A DNA stretch of 64,000 bases from positions 80,409 to 144,408 of the forward strand of contig NZ_BAMN01000007.1 of NCBI RefSeq assembly GCF_000615905.1, in the 5' to 3' direction. Below are positions 55,632-63,868 of the stretch, one piece after another. The translations under genes and the position numbers were made by a program. The stretch comes from Companilactobacillus nodensis DSM 19682 = JCM 14932 = NBRC 107160. GTDB lineage: Bacteria > Bacillota > Bacilli > Lactobacillales > Lactobacillaceae. Within the stretch, counting starts at the first letter, position 1, and each line of letters starts with the position of its first letter. Under the pieces are notes generated by a model. It worked only from the letters and a program-made list of their open reading frames with translations. It did no database searches and was not told the origin of the DNA.

Positions 55632-55672
55632 TAGCCCTCTGACTTGGATAATCCCAATCAGAGGACTTTTTT
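55632..55672. terminator. terminator between murT and the serine hydrolase
   Basis: CCCTCTGA..TTGG, loop, CCAA.TCAGAGG, T-run; it works for murT and, on the other strand, overlaps the hydrolase end. Confidence 0.82.
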
Positions 55673-56654
55673 ATTTGCTCTCATTTAAAAACGAATTCAA
55701 AATAGTTTCTCTTCGCTCTAAGAAAATTTGGTTATGTTCAACCGGATGCACACGATTCGTTAATACGACCATTGCATTCTGGTGAATATAATCTAGTGCT
55801 ATGAAGTGACCTGTGTAACCAGTATGAAACAGAACATTACCCGGTTTAATATCCCATCCCAGTGAACGTCCTGGATTCAAATCAGTAAAGTTCTTATAAA
55901 GGAATTTATAATTCTTCTGCAACATCGCCTTAGAAAATTGCATAACATCGATCAAGCTCGAAAACATACCGGCTGATCCACAATGTTTGCCCAGCTGACG
56001 AGCTTTCGGATCATTTGGTATTCCTACAAGCATCTTGTTATTAACTTCATATGTGGGCGTACAACGGCTAATTTCAGGGTCAAATGTCGTATCTGTCAAA
56101 TTCCAAGCTGATTGAACAAATTTCATAATAACTTCCTGAACAGGTTCGTTATATATCTTTTCAATAATCAAACCCAAGAAAATCATTCCTGTATCAGTAT
56201 AAACGACCTTCTTACCAAAATTATCAGTCACTGGCAATGTAAAAAGTGCATCTATCAACTGCTGGTCATTCAAACTATCACGATCAGGAATATATCCTGC
56301 AATACCAGATGTATGTGTCAACAAGTGAAATACTTCGACACGGTCATCTTTGAACTGTGGTAAATACTTATTGATTGGATCATGCAAATCGATTTTTTTC
56401 TCATCAATTAATTTAAGAATTAATGGAACTGTTCCCATAATTTTTGTTAAGGAAGCCAAATCATACAATTCATTACCCTGTAGAGGCGTGATTGTTGGAA
56501 CCCATGACTTGTCACCAGCATAATTGGATTCATCATAACTTGTTTGCATATCGCCATTCCCATGGTTACTAATGAATCCATAACTAACTCCTGGAACGAC
56601 TTGTTGATTAACTAGGTCCAGAATCTGTGCTTCTGTTTGTTGAAATTTTTTCAT
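55671..56654 (-). CDS. serine beta-lactamase-like hydrolase
   Basis: 327 residues, beta-lactamase/DD-peptidase fold. The SxxK motif is SLTK (about 68-71), a Y-x-D in VVYTDTGMIFLG, and the third motif HTG in FHTGYTGH. No signal peptide or TM, so a cytoplasmic enzyme, perhaps an esterase or peptidase acting on wall fragments. No evidence of antibiotic resistance. Confidence 0.88.
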   Translation of the reverse strand: MKKFQQTEAQILDLVNQQVVPGVSYGFISNHGNGDMQTSYDESNYAGDKSWVPTITPLQGNELYDLASLTKIMGTVPLILKLIDEKKIDLHDPINKYLPQFKDDRVEVFHLLTHTSGIAGYIPDRDSLNDQQLIDALFTLPVTDNFGKKVVYTDTGMIFLGLIIEKIYNEPVQEVIMKFVQSAWNLTDTTFDPEISRCTPTYEVNNKMLVGIPNDPKARQLGKHCGSAGMFSSLIDVMQFSKAMLQKNYKFLYKNFTDLNPGRSLGWDIKPGNVLFHTGYTGHFIALDYIHQNAMVVLTNRVHPVEHNQIFLERRETILNSFLNESK

Positions 56655-56693
56655 ACTGTTATCTCCACGATTGTTGATGTCCTAATTGTATCG

Positions 56694-56742
56694 TAAAAAA
56701 AGAGCTTCTACACTTTTCTTAATTGAAAGATGTAGAAGCTCT
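56694..56742 (-). terminator. terminator of the ABC exporter operon
   Basis: AGAGCTTCTACA..loop..TGTAGAAGCTCT with a T-run on the minus strand. Confidence 0.92.
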
Positions 56743-56795
56743 ATTGTTTTATTTGTTTTGAAACTTGCTGTGATGCTATATCCGAAACGCGTTTA

Positions 56796-56891
56796 CAAAA
56801 GACAACAACCTCCGCTTACTACGATTAGTGACTTCACCACTTCGTGGCAAATTCACTAACCTAGGTAATGCTCAGTTGTTACTGTCTTTTG
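56796..56891. repeat. 96-bp compound palindrome downstream of the ABC exporter
   Basis: CAAAAGAC (56796-56803) pairs with GTCTTTTG (56884-56891); AACAAC (56804-56809) with GTTGTT (56875-56880). Then GCTTAC with GTAA-GC, TTAGTGA (56825-56831) with TCACTAA (56853-56859), and CCAC with GTGG at the tip. It lies 10 bases after the exporter stop and before the true terminator. It may be a structured 3' UTR RNA or a small palindromic mobile element. I do not recognise it. Confidence 0.75.
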
Positions 56892-56901
56892 ACACGCTCT
56901 G

Positions 56902-58782
56902 TTACATGGCAACATTTCCAGCAAACTGTGAATTATAAAGATCAGCGTAGAATCCGTTCTTAGCCATCAATTCGTCGTGATTTCCGGTTTCAATAATTGA
57001 TCCGTGATTCATAACGATGATGCTGTCGGCGTCTCTGATTGTTGACAATCTATGTGCAACAACGAAACTTGTTCTATTCTTCAATAATCTCTCCATAGCG
57101 TGTTGAATGTGAACCTCAGTTCTTGTATCAACTGATGAAGTGGCTTCATCAAGAATCAAGATTTCGGGATCAGCAACGAAGGCTCTGGCAATTGTGATCA
57201 ACTGTCTTTGACCTTGAGAAATATTTGATGCTTCCTCATTCAGAACTGTGTCATATCCATCTGGCAATTGTCTAACGAAGTTATCAACGTGAGCTGCCTT
57301 AGCAGCTGTGATGATTTCTTCTTTAGTTGCATTTTCATTACTATACTTCAAGTTGTCATAGATTGAACCAGTGAATAGCCATGTATCTTGAAGAACCATT
57401 GCATAATGACTTCTGACTTCTTCACGAGTCATATTTCTGACATCTTTACCATCAATCTTAACTGAACCGCCACTAACATCGTAGAAGCGCTCTAGTAAGT
57501 TGATAATGGTTGTCTTACCAGCACCAGTTGGTCCAACGATAGCAACCATCTCACCTGGTTTAACATGCAAGTTATAGTCTTCCAATAGGATTGGCTTGCC
57601 ATCGTAACCAAATTGCACGTGATCAAGTGTTACCTTGTCATCAGTATCTGAATCTGGAACATCGACTTTTGTATTATCCATTTCTGGTTCATCGATGATC
57701 TCAAAGATACGCTCAGCTGATGCAACAGTTGCTTGAATCGTATTGGTTAAGTTAGCAAGTTGTGAAATTGGTTGTGAAAATTGGTTCATGTATTGTAGAA
57801 ATGCCTGAATGTCACCTAGCGGCAAATTACCATTAGCAACTGAGATACCACCATACATTGCCACAAACACATAACCTAGGTTATTCAAGAAAGTCATCAA
57901 AGGCATAACGATACCTGAGATCATTTGTGCCTTCCACGAAGCCTTGTATAATTTTTCATTTTCATCTTCGAATACTTCGATCGAGTCACCTTCATGGTTA
58001 AAACTCTTAACAACGACGTGACCAGAATAGTTTTCTTCAACTTGGTTATTCAAGAGACCAAGTGACTTCTGTTGTCTCTTGAAGAATTTTTGTGATTGGG
58101 GTGCAATAACACCAACAACTAACAAACTGACAGGAATTGTTGCAAGAGCAATCAGGGTCAATTTCCAACTAATGGTGAACATCATCCACAATACACCAAT
58201 GAAAGTAACGGTACTAGTTACAACTTGTGTGACACTTTGCTGCAACGTACCGGCGATATTATCCATATCATTAATTGCACGTGACATGATATCACCATTT
58301 GAATGTGAATCGTAATAACTGATCGGTAAACGTTCCATTTTAGACTTCAAATCACGTCTTAACTTATAAACAGTCTTCTGTGAAATACGAGTCATAGTAA
58401 ATTGTTGCAAGAAAGTGAACACGGCTGAAGCCAAGTACATCAACATTACGATTAAAATAATATGTTCGATTTTTGTAAAGTTGATTGGCAATTGGCTGAC
58501 CTGAATACCAGCTTTTTGCTGTGCAGCACCAGTCATAACACCTTTATAGATCTCAGTTGTAGCTTCACCCAAAATCTTAGGTGTTCTGATTTGGAAAATA
58601 GCTGAAGCAACCGCTAGAACTAACACAATCGTAATTCCAATAACGTATGAAGACATATACTTAGCTAATCTTCCCGTCGTCTTCCAAAAATTCTTAGGTT
58701 TCACAACTAAACCTGCACCGTGGCCACCAGGACCATGACCGCCAGTTGTTGGTTGTGGAGCTTTAGTATCTTCTTTAGCCAT
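56902..58782 (-). CDS. ABC exporter half, catalytic-site subunit
   Basis: 626 residues: Gly/His-rich N-terminus (GGHGPGGHGAG), six TM helices, then the nucleotide-binding domain. Walker A GPTGAGKTT (417-425), degenerate signature NISQGQ (520-525), Walker B ILILDE with intact Glu546. With the upstream subunit it should form a heterodimer of the LmrCD/BmrCD/TM287-288 type. Substrate unknown, drugs or lipids likely. Its ATG overlaps the partner stop (TAATG). Confidence 0.93.
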   Translation of the reverse strand: MAKEDTKAPQPTTGGHGPGGHGAGLVVKPKNFWKTTGRLAKYMSSYVIGITIVLVLAVASAIFQIRTPKILGEATTEIYKGVMTGAAQQKAGIQVSQLPINFTKIEHIILIVMLMYLASAVFTFLQQFTMTRISQKTVYKLRRDLKSKMERLPISYYDSHSNGDIMSRAINDMDNIAGTLQQSVTQVVTSTVTFIGVLWMMFTISWKLTLIALATIPVSLLVVGVIAPQSQKFFKRQQKSLGLLNNQVEENYSGHVVVKSFNHEGDSIEVFEDENEKLYKASWKAQMISGIVMPLMTFLNNLGYVFVAMYGGISVANGNLPLGDIQAFLQYMNQFSQPISQLANLTNTIQATVASAERIFEIIDEPEMDNTKVDVPDSDTDDKVTLDHVQFGYDGKPILLEDYNLHVKPGEMVAIVGPTGAGKTTIINLLERFYDVSGGSVKIDGKDVRNMTREEVRSHYAMVLQDTWLFTGSIYDNLKYSNENATKEEIITAAKAAHVDNFVRQLPDGYDTVLNEEASNISQGQRQLITIARAFVADPEILILDEATSSVDTRTEVHIQHAMERLLKNRTSFVVAHRLSTIRDADSIIVMNHGSIIETGNHDELMAKNGFYADLYNSQFAGNVAM

Positions 58783-60512
58783 TACTTAGCCTCCTTAATT
58801 TGAGACTCGATAATTTCTTGATAAGTCTTATTATTTTCTTTCAATTCCTCATGAGTACCTAGACCAACCATCTTACCGTCATCAAGAACAACGATTTGAT
58901 CAGCATCAGCAACAGTTGAAATTCTTTGACCAACAATAACAACAACACCTTGACTGATTTTTTCATCATTCTTAAGTGCAGTTCTCAAGTTCAAGTCAGT
59001 CTTGAAGTCAAGTGCTGAGAAGGAATCATCAAAGACATAGATTGAAGCATCTTTGACAAGAGCACGAGCAATAGCCAAACGTTGCTTTTGACCACCAGAG
59101 AAGTTATCCCCACCTTGTTCAACGATAGCGTCTAATTGTCCGTCGAGCTCCTTAACGAAATCAGCAGCTTGAGCAACTTCCAGTGCATGCCAAATTTCAT
59201 CGTCGGTCGCATCGTCCTTACCATAAGTCATGTTTGAACGAATTGTTCCTTTGAACAATATGGCTTTTTGAGGAACCATCGCAACCTTTTTGTTAATATC
59301 CTCAGTACTCAATGCCTTCACATCAGTACCATTCAAACTAACGACACCAGTTTCTGAATCAAAGAATCTTGGAATCATATTGACCAAGGTACTCTTACCA
59401 GAACCAGTACCACCGATGATAGCTAATGTTTGACCGGCATCAATGCTGAAGTTCAAATTAGACAAAGCCAGATTTTCAGCACCAGTATAGCGGAAGTTTA
59501 CATCACTAAATCCTAATGATGGTTCATCCTTAATCTTAGCTGGCTTAGCAACTGTATCAATAGTACTTTCTGTAGCGAACACTTCTTGAATACGAGCAGC
59601 TGAAGCTGAAGCACGAGGTACAAACACAAATACTAATGAAAGAATCATAAAACTCATTAGTATTTGCATTGCATATGTCATAAAGGCAATCAAATTACCA
59701 ACTTGCATTGATTGGTTAGCAATGTATTTCGCACCCAACCAAGTAATACCAACATTAGTTCCACTCATTACCAATGTAACAATTGGGAACATCAATGCTA
59801 CAATAGTAAATACCTTGATGGCATTGCCAGTGTAATCAGCATTGGCATCTTTGAAACGATCTTGTTCAAATGCATCTTGGCGAAAGGCTCTGATAACACG
59901 GACTCCCGTAAAACCTTCACGGAAGATCAGATTCAATCTATCAGTCTTCTTCTGCATAGCCTTGAACAATGGCACAGCAAAAAACATGACTAATCCAATC
60001 AAAACAATCAGAATTGGAATTGAGATCAAGAAGATCTTAGTCATTTCTGCATTCTTCTGGTACGCCATAACACTTGCACCTATCAACATGATTGGTGCCA
60101 TGATCATCATACGAAGCATCATGATCATAACGTTTTGAATTTGAATAACATCATTAGTTGTTCTAGTTGTTAATGAAGATGTATCAAATTTGTCAAATTC
60201 GTCACTGGAGAAGTATAATACTTTCTTAAATAAATCAGATCTTAATTTTCTACCTAACCCCTGTGAGGCTTGTGCGGCCATAAGAACATTTCCTACGGCT
60301 GCTATAACACTGATGATCGAAACTAAGATCATTTTCATACCGGCATGCATAATGTAATTAGTATTACCGGTTGAAACACCGTTGTTAACAATATCAGACG
60401 TAATGTTTGGTAGATATAATGTTGCAATTACTTGGACGACCATAAACAAAACCGCACCGAGTACTTGCCAAGCATTAATTCTGCCACGAGCAATCTTAAA
60501 CAATCCATTCAC
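58782..60512 (-). CDS. ABC exporter half, degenerate-site subunit
   Basis: 576 residues: six TM helices then NBD. Walker A GGTGSGKST (367-375), intact signature NFSGGQ (470-475), Walker B IYVFDD with Asp496 in place of the catalytic Glu. Asp here plus NISQGQ in the partner define one dead and one live ATP site, the asymmetry of heterodimeric exporters. First gene of the pair. Confidence 0.93.
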   Translation of the reverse strand: MNGLFKIARGRINAWQVLGAVLFMVVQVIATLYLPNITSDIVNNGVSTGNTNYIMHAGMKMILVSIISVIAAVGNVLMAAQASQGLGRKLRSDLFKKVLYFSSDEFDKFDTSSLTTRTTNDVIQIQNVMIMMLRMMIMAPIMLIGASVMAYQKNAEMTKIFLISIPILIVLIGLVMFFAVPLFKAMQKKTDRLNLIFREGFTGVRVIRAFRQDAFEQDRFKDANADYTGNAIKVFTIVALMFPIVTLVMSGTNVGITWLGAKYIANQSMQVGNLIAFMTYAMQILMSFMILSLVFVFVPRASASAARIQEVFATESTIDTVAKPAKIKDEPSLGFSDVNFRYTGAENLALSNLNFSIDAGQTLAIIGGTGSGKSTLVNMIPRFFDSETGVVSLNGTDVKALSTEDINKKVAMVPQKAILFKGTIRSNMTYGKDDATDDEIWHALEVAQAADFVKELDGQLDAIVEQGGDNFSGGQKQRLAIARALVKDASIYVFDDSFSALDFKTDLNLRTALKNDEKISQGVVVIVGQRISTVADADQIVVLDDGKMVGLGTHEELKENNKTYQEIIESQIKEAK

Positions 60513-60596
60513 TCCTTTATAAAAAAACTCATTATAGTATTAAAGCACTTATTTATTCAAAATACTAATAATAATTATCAATAAGGTGGTTTCCCA

Positions 60597-61274
60597 TTGA
60601 ATAATAAAATTAATACTCTCAATCCAATTAAGGGACTGTTTCGTATTATAGCATTTATATTACTATTTTTAGCAGAACAAATCCCACTAAGCATACTTAC
60701 TTTAACAAAAAAAGATTTGGGCTCAAAATATACAAGCTATCTAAAATTTGCACCGATAATAACCATAGTGCTTTTATTGATTGCCTCAATAATTCTGTGG
60801 CTTGTTTTTAAACGCGCACAAAAGTTCAAGTCAGTCAGATTTAATAAATCCACTTGGATTATAATAATTATTGCATCTATTCTAGTCTTTGCTGTAAATC
60901 TGATCACCGTCCCAATGATGAAATCAACCAATGATAATGTTGCAGCTTTAGAATTGGTTGCCAAAAATAACATAGTTATTCTAGTCTTTTTTACAATCGT
61001 TGTCGCTCCTATATTGGAAGAAATACTTTTTCGAGGAATCTTCATGAATTGGTTCTTCGTTAATAATTCACTAATATCAGTAATATTGAGCGGTATCGTC
61101 TTCGGATATGTTCACGCACCATTCTCACCAGGAACCGATTGGATCTACGCTTTGTCAAAAGTATTACTTGGAATAATCCTTGCGGCAGTGTATGCACGTA
61201 CCAAAAATATAAAGGCAAATATTACTGTTCACTTCTTGAACAATTTTCTTGCCATCTTAGCAGGCTTATTATAA
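60597..61274 (+). CDS. CPBP family intramembrane metalloprotease
   Basis: 225 residues from TTG 60597, seven bases after AAGGTGG. About seven TM helices. Motif 1 EEILFRG (EExxxR), motif 2 GIVFGYVHAPFSPG with His, motif 3 HFLNNF. Family roles include prenyl-protein processing and bacteriocin self-immunity. No bacteriocin gene is nearby, so the job is unknown. Its stop overlaps the next ATG. Confidence 0.88.
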   Translation: MNNKINTLNPIKGLFRIIAFILLFLAEQIPLSILTLTKKDLGSKYTSYLKFAPIITIVLLLIASIILWLVFKRAQKFKSVRFNKSTWIIIIIASILVFAVNLITVPMMKSTNDNVAALELVAKNNIVILVFFTIVVAPILEEILFRGIFMNWFFVNNSLISVILSGIVFGYVHAPFSPGTDWIYALSKVLLGIILAAVYARTKNIKANITVHFLNNFLAILAGLL

Positions 61275-61495
61275 TGAAAGAACACGATCGAAAAAAAATC
61301 AATGAATCATATCAAAGCGTCCTCCGTAAAGTAGTGATCTGGGGTGTCTTATCCATGCTATTGTTAGCAACTTCAAAAGTTACCGGCTGGATCATTATGG
61401 AATTTGCAGGATTAGCTAGTGTTGTTTATACAATAATATTGGTTGTCATTCTGTTTTATATATCTTTTATCTTAAAATCATCAAAAAAACGATAA
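61274..61495 (+). CDS. small two-TM membrane protein
   Basis: 73 residues from ATG 61274, coupled to the CPBP gene by TAATG. A charged start (KEHDRKKINESYQ), TM helices at about 21-43 and 46-66, and a basic end (KSSKKR). Family not recognised. A longer in-frame ORF begins inside the CPBP gene and is not used. Confidence 0.7.
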   Translation: MKEHDRKKINESYQSVLRKVVIWGVLSMLLLATSKVTGWIIMEFAGLASVVYTIILVVILFYISFILKSSKKR

Positions 61496-61502
61496 ATCCT
61501 TA

Positions 61503-61532
61503 TTGACATAACACAATGATTACAGGTAAAAT
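61503..61532 (+). promoter_or_regulatory. promoter of tRNA-Glu
   Basis: TTGACA (61503-61508), 18-base spacer, TAAAAT (61527-61532), 17 bases before the tRNA. Confidence 0.7.
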
Positions 61533-61549
61533 GATATTTGTTGTTTGAT

Positions 61550-61622
61550 TGCCCGTTGGTCAAATGGTTTAAGACGCCACCCTCTCAAGGTGGAGTTATG
61601 GGTTCGATTCCCATACGGGTGA
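61550..61622 (+). tRNA. tRNA-Glu (anticodon CTC)
   Basis: 73 bases with full cloverleaf: acceptor TGCCCGT/ACGGGTG (two G-U type pairs at the end), D-arm GGTCAAATGGTTTAAGAC, anticodon stem CCACC/GGTGG with loop CTCTCAA (anticodon CTC at 61584-61586), T-arm with GGTTCGATTCC. CCA is not encoded. Its 3' end borders prophage sequence, so it is a likely integration site. Confidence 0.9.
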
Positions 61623-61664
61623 TTTTGTACTAAATTCCACTACATTTTATAAACATAAAAGGGT

Positions 61665-61696
61665 CGTAAACGTTGAGTTTACGGCTTTTTTGTTTT
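61665..61696 (+). terminator. terminator after tRNA-Glu
   Basis: GTCGTAAAC-GTTGA-GTTTACGGC followed by six T. Confidence 0.8.
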
Positions 61697-61731
61697 TCAA
61701 GAACTCTAAGTAATTCTAACGTTTTGTATCT

Positions 61732-61753
61732 ATGGGGCACAAATGGGGCACAA
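61732..61753. repeat. tandem ATGGGGCACAA repeat, probable phage integrase arm site
   Basis: ATGGGGCACAA occurs twice head to tail (61732-61742, 61743-61753). Such GGGGCAC direct repeats flank the attachment core of many Gram-positive tyrosine-integrase phages. It lies 110 bases from the tRNA end. Confidence 0.6.
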
Positions 61754-61755
61754 AA

Positions 61756-61790
61756 TAAAAAAAAGCTCCTACTCATTTAAGAGTAAGAGC
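61756..61790 (-). terminator. terminator of the phage lysis module
   Basis: Minus-strand GCTCTTACTC, loop TTAAAT, GAGTAGGAGC then a T-run, just after the endolysin stop. Confidence 0.88.
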
Positions 61791-61799
61791 CATTAAACA

Positions 61800-62747
61800 T
61801 TATCCTTTATATCCAGAACCTTGTGCATATTTGAGTGGTAGATACATATCCGTGGCAATTTTGTAGCAGTAACCAACTTTAGGAACGTTAACAACTGCTG
61901 CATACTTCCAAGCTGAACCACCATCAAGGTTAGCACCTACTACTTCACCTTTTAGGTTAACAGCATGTACAGGGATGTCTGAATTAATTAGCACTTTGTC
62001 TTTAAAGGTTGTGATTGACTGTGGAATGTAAATATTTCCACCAATGCAATATTGTGGTTCCCCGTTAATCATCTCAATTCCAGCGGAAATCCAACCAGTT
62101 CCTGGTGCGATATCGGTAGTAGAGTTAGCTGAACCATCGAGCTTGTAAGTAGCATAAGCCTTCACATTGCCCTTGAGTGTGGTTACAACATTATTGATAT
62201 TTGTAAATGTCTTCTTAGGCTCTACTACATCTTCAATACCAACCGCAATGTCATGAGTTAGCTGTTCGTGTGTAATACCCCAGAATGGTTCTAGATAGCT
62301 TTCAACTGGATCAGTATGTGAACCCCAGATATTTTCTGAAATCCATTTGTGTGTTTTAATTCCATTACCTGAACCATCCAATGTACAAGGAATACCATAT
62401 TGTTTAGCTTTAGAACGTGCGAAGTTAACGAAAGTTGCATAGTCTTTCTTAAAAGTTGCTTTATCAGTCGTGCGAGCAAGCTCGATTTGTACTGGTGAAT
62501 TGGCATTAGCATAGCTACCAGCTCCCCAAGCTTGATATCCGTCAGCACCGACTTGATAAATCTTTCCACCGTCACCAATGACGTATTGGACATAAGTTTG
62601 AGTTGTTGCCCAATTATTTTTGAAGTAACTTGCATTGGCTTTTGCACCAATATTAGTTGTCTCGTGTAGCACAATATATTTATTACCTGTTTGGAGGGAT
62701 GAACCCTCATTTTCAGCTAGTTCATAGTTTCTATTGATATTAAACAT
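61800..62747 (-). CDS. phage endolysin, N-acetylmuramoyl-L-alanine amidase
   Basis: 315 residues. N-terminal Amidase_2 (PGRP-like) domain, about 10-155: zinc ligand candidates His28 (VLHET) and His144 with Asp146 (WGSHTDP), and YVIGDGGKIYQVG. After a linker (about 180-190) the C-terminal half looks like two SLAP-type wall-binding repeats (KVLINSDIPVHAVNLKGEVVG; YKIATDMYLPLKY). It cuts the MurNAc-L-Ala bond at phage release. No signal peptide, so it depends on the holin coded just upstream. Confidence 0.92.
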   Translation of the reverse strand: MFNINRNYELAENEGSSLQTGNKYIVLHETTNIGAKANASYFKNNWATTQTYVQYVIGDGGKIYQVGADGYQAWGAGSYANANSPVQIELARTTDKATFKKDYATFVNFARSKAKQYGIPCTLDGSGNGIKTHKWISENIWGSHTDPVESYLEPFWGITHEQLTHDIAVGIEDVVEPKKTFTNINNVVTTLKGNVKAYATYKLDGSANSTTDIAPGTGWISAGIEMINGEPQYCIGGNIYIPQSITTFKDKVLINSDIPVHAVNLKGEVVGANLDGGSAWKYAAVVNVPKVGYCYKIATDMYLPLKYAQGSGYKG

Positions 62748-63047
62748 TTATTTATCTCCCTTTTCGCTATTCTCATATCCGCCTAGTACGCCTTTTATTC
62801 CCGTGAACAATCCAGACGTATATCCACCAGCTAGAAAGCCAGTTAGCCCAGCCTTACCTAAATCTCCATCGTGGAATACTCCAGCAATTGCCAAACCAAC
62901 TAATAGCCCCACTGCCATGCTAATGAATGGCATATATTTATTATCTAACCTTGATTTTTTAGCTCCTGCTGTTAGTACATAGCAGACTAAAACAATTGCT
63001 GTTAGCTCTGCTACATTAATTAGTTGTAAACTTTGTAGAATATCCAT
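62748..63047 (-). CDS. phage holin
   Basis: 99 residues. Hydrophobic segments at about 12-28, 40-58 and 65-85, with a charged tail (YENSEKGDK). Size, topology and place directly before the endolysin make it the holin. It resembles the A118-type group of Listeria and Lactobacillus phages, a low-certainty subfamily call. Confidence 0.85.
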   Translation of the reverse strand: MDILQSLQLINVAELTAIVLVCYVLTAGAKKSRLDNKYMPFISMAVGLLVGLAIAGVFHDGDLGKAGLTGFLAGGYTSGLFTGIKGVLGGYENSEKGDK

Positions 63048-63050
63048 TAA

Positions 63051-63341
63051 TTAATCTCCCTTACTCTTAATCTCTTCCACATCTTGTTCAATATCTCTAA
63101 GTCTTAACCCATGATCGTGTAACATTTCACCATGGGTTTTTAATTTTCGGAACATTCTGTCATGGTCTTTAGAACTGCTTTGAGTTAGTTCTCTAACAGA
63201 TGTGGTTAATTCATTTACTGTTTGCGTAAATTTTGTGATTGTAATGACCAGCTTTACTATTTGCCATAAAGCTATCGATATAGCTGTAATAGCGGCAATC
63301 CAAGCTACCCAATTTTTAATAAAAATTGGAACTGGTGGCAT
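63051..63341 (-). CDS. phage XhlA-like membrane/coiled-coil protein
   Basis: 96 residues. One TM helix (about 10-32) followed by a long helical charged region (TQTVNELTTSVRELTQSS...DIEQDVEEIKSKGD). Like haemolysin XhlA it may assist the holin. It is 3 bases from the holin gene. Confidence 0.7.
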   Translation of the reverse strand: MPPVPIFIKNWVAWIAAITAISIALWQIVKLVITITKFTQTVNELTTSVRELTQSSSKDHDRMFRKLKTHGEMLHDHGLRLRDIEQDVEEIKSKGD

Positions 63342-63366
63342 TCACATCCCTCCCTTAATTTTTCGT

Positions 63367-63388
63367 AAAAAAATAAGCCTATAAGGCT
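63367..63388 (-). terminator. short terminator-like hairpin
   Basis: Minus-strand AGCC-TTAT-AGGCT then a T-rich run, between the structural and lysis genes of the prophage. Confidence 0.55.
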
Positions 63389-63472
63389 GTGATTTTAGTT
63401 ATTTCTATGTCGGTTACAACAAGATGAAGTTCCGTTCTATCTCCATAATTTTATATCTCATATGCCAATTAT

Positions 63473-63868
63473 CTAGCATGCACTAACAACAATATTGCAT
63501 TTTCTAATCGAACCTGAATTAGTATACACAAGATAGACGTTGTCCTCGATAAACTTCAATTTCATTATTGCAAATTTACTACTTGATTGAAGATCAATAG
63601 TCCCCGTATCTAAAAATTCTTCTACCATAAAGACCTGATTAAAATCCCAAAAATAACCCGACGATGTTGTATGGTCAATGAATGACACTATCAAACTAGT
63701 AAACTTCCGATCCAAGAGTTCCTGTCTCGTTATACCCAAGTCTAAATTATCAGAAATTGAACTAGAGTCTTTGTTAGACAGTTTAACAATTTTGGGTTTT
63801 CCACTAACTTCAGTATCTCCAAACATCAACTTTGTAACGTCACTATCTCCATATTTTAATTCTGTCAT
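63473..63868 (-). CDS. small phage protein of unknown function
   Basis: 131 residues, no TM. It opens MTELKYGDSDVTKLMFGDTEVSGKP with a repeated Y/F-G-D-x-x-V pattern, common at the N-terminus of baseplate or tail-associated proteins of lactobacillus phages. The rest is not recognised. GGAGGTAAG lies before the ATG, which overlaps the stop of the preceding gene (TAATG). Confidence 0.65.
   Translation of the reverse strand: MTELKYGDSDVTKLMFGDTEVSGKPKIVKLSNKDSSSISDNLDLGITRQELLDRKFTSLIVSFIDHTTSSGYFWDFNQVFMVEEFLDTGTIDLQSSSKFAIMKLKFIEDNVYLVYTNSGSIRKCNIVVSAC

Noticed and set aside
55671..56654. Antibiotic-resistance beta-lactamase
   Set aside because: No signal peptide and motifs fit the broad hydrolase family; resistance cannot be claimed.
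61139..61273. Extended N-terminus for the small two-TM protein
   Set aside because: It lies wholly within the CPBP gene; the ATG at 61274 is coupled by TAATG and gives a sensible protein.
63379..63450. A 23-codon open stretch (NYGDRTELHL...) after the small phage gene, as a frameshifted continuation
   Set aside because: Stops close both sides and no single-base change joins it to the upstream gene without meeting another stop.
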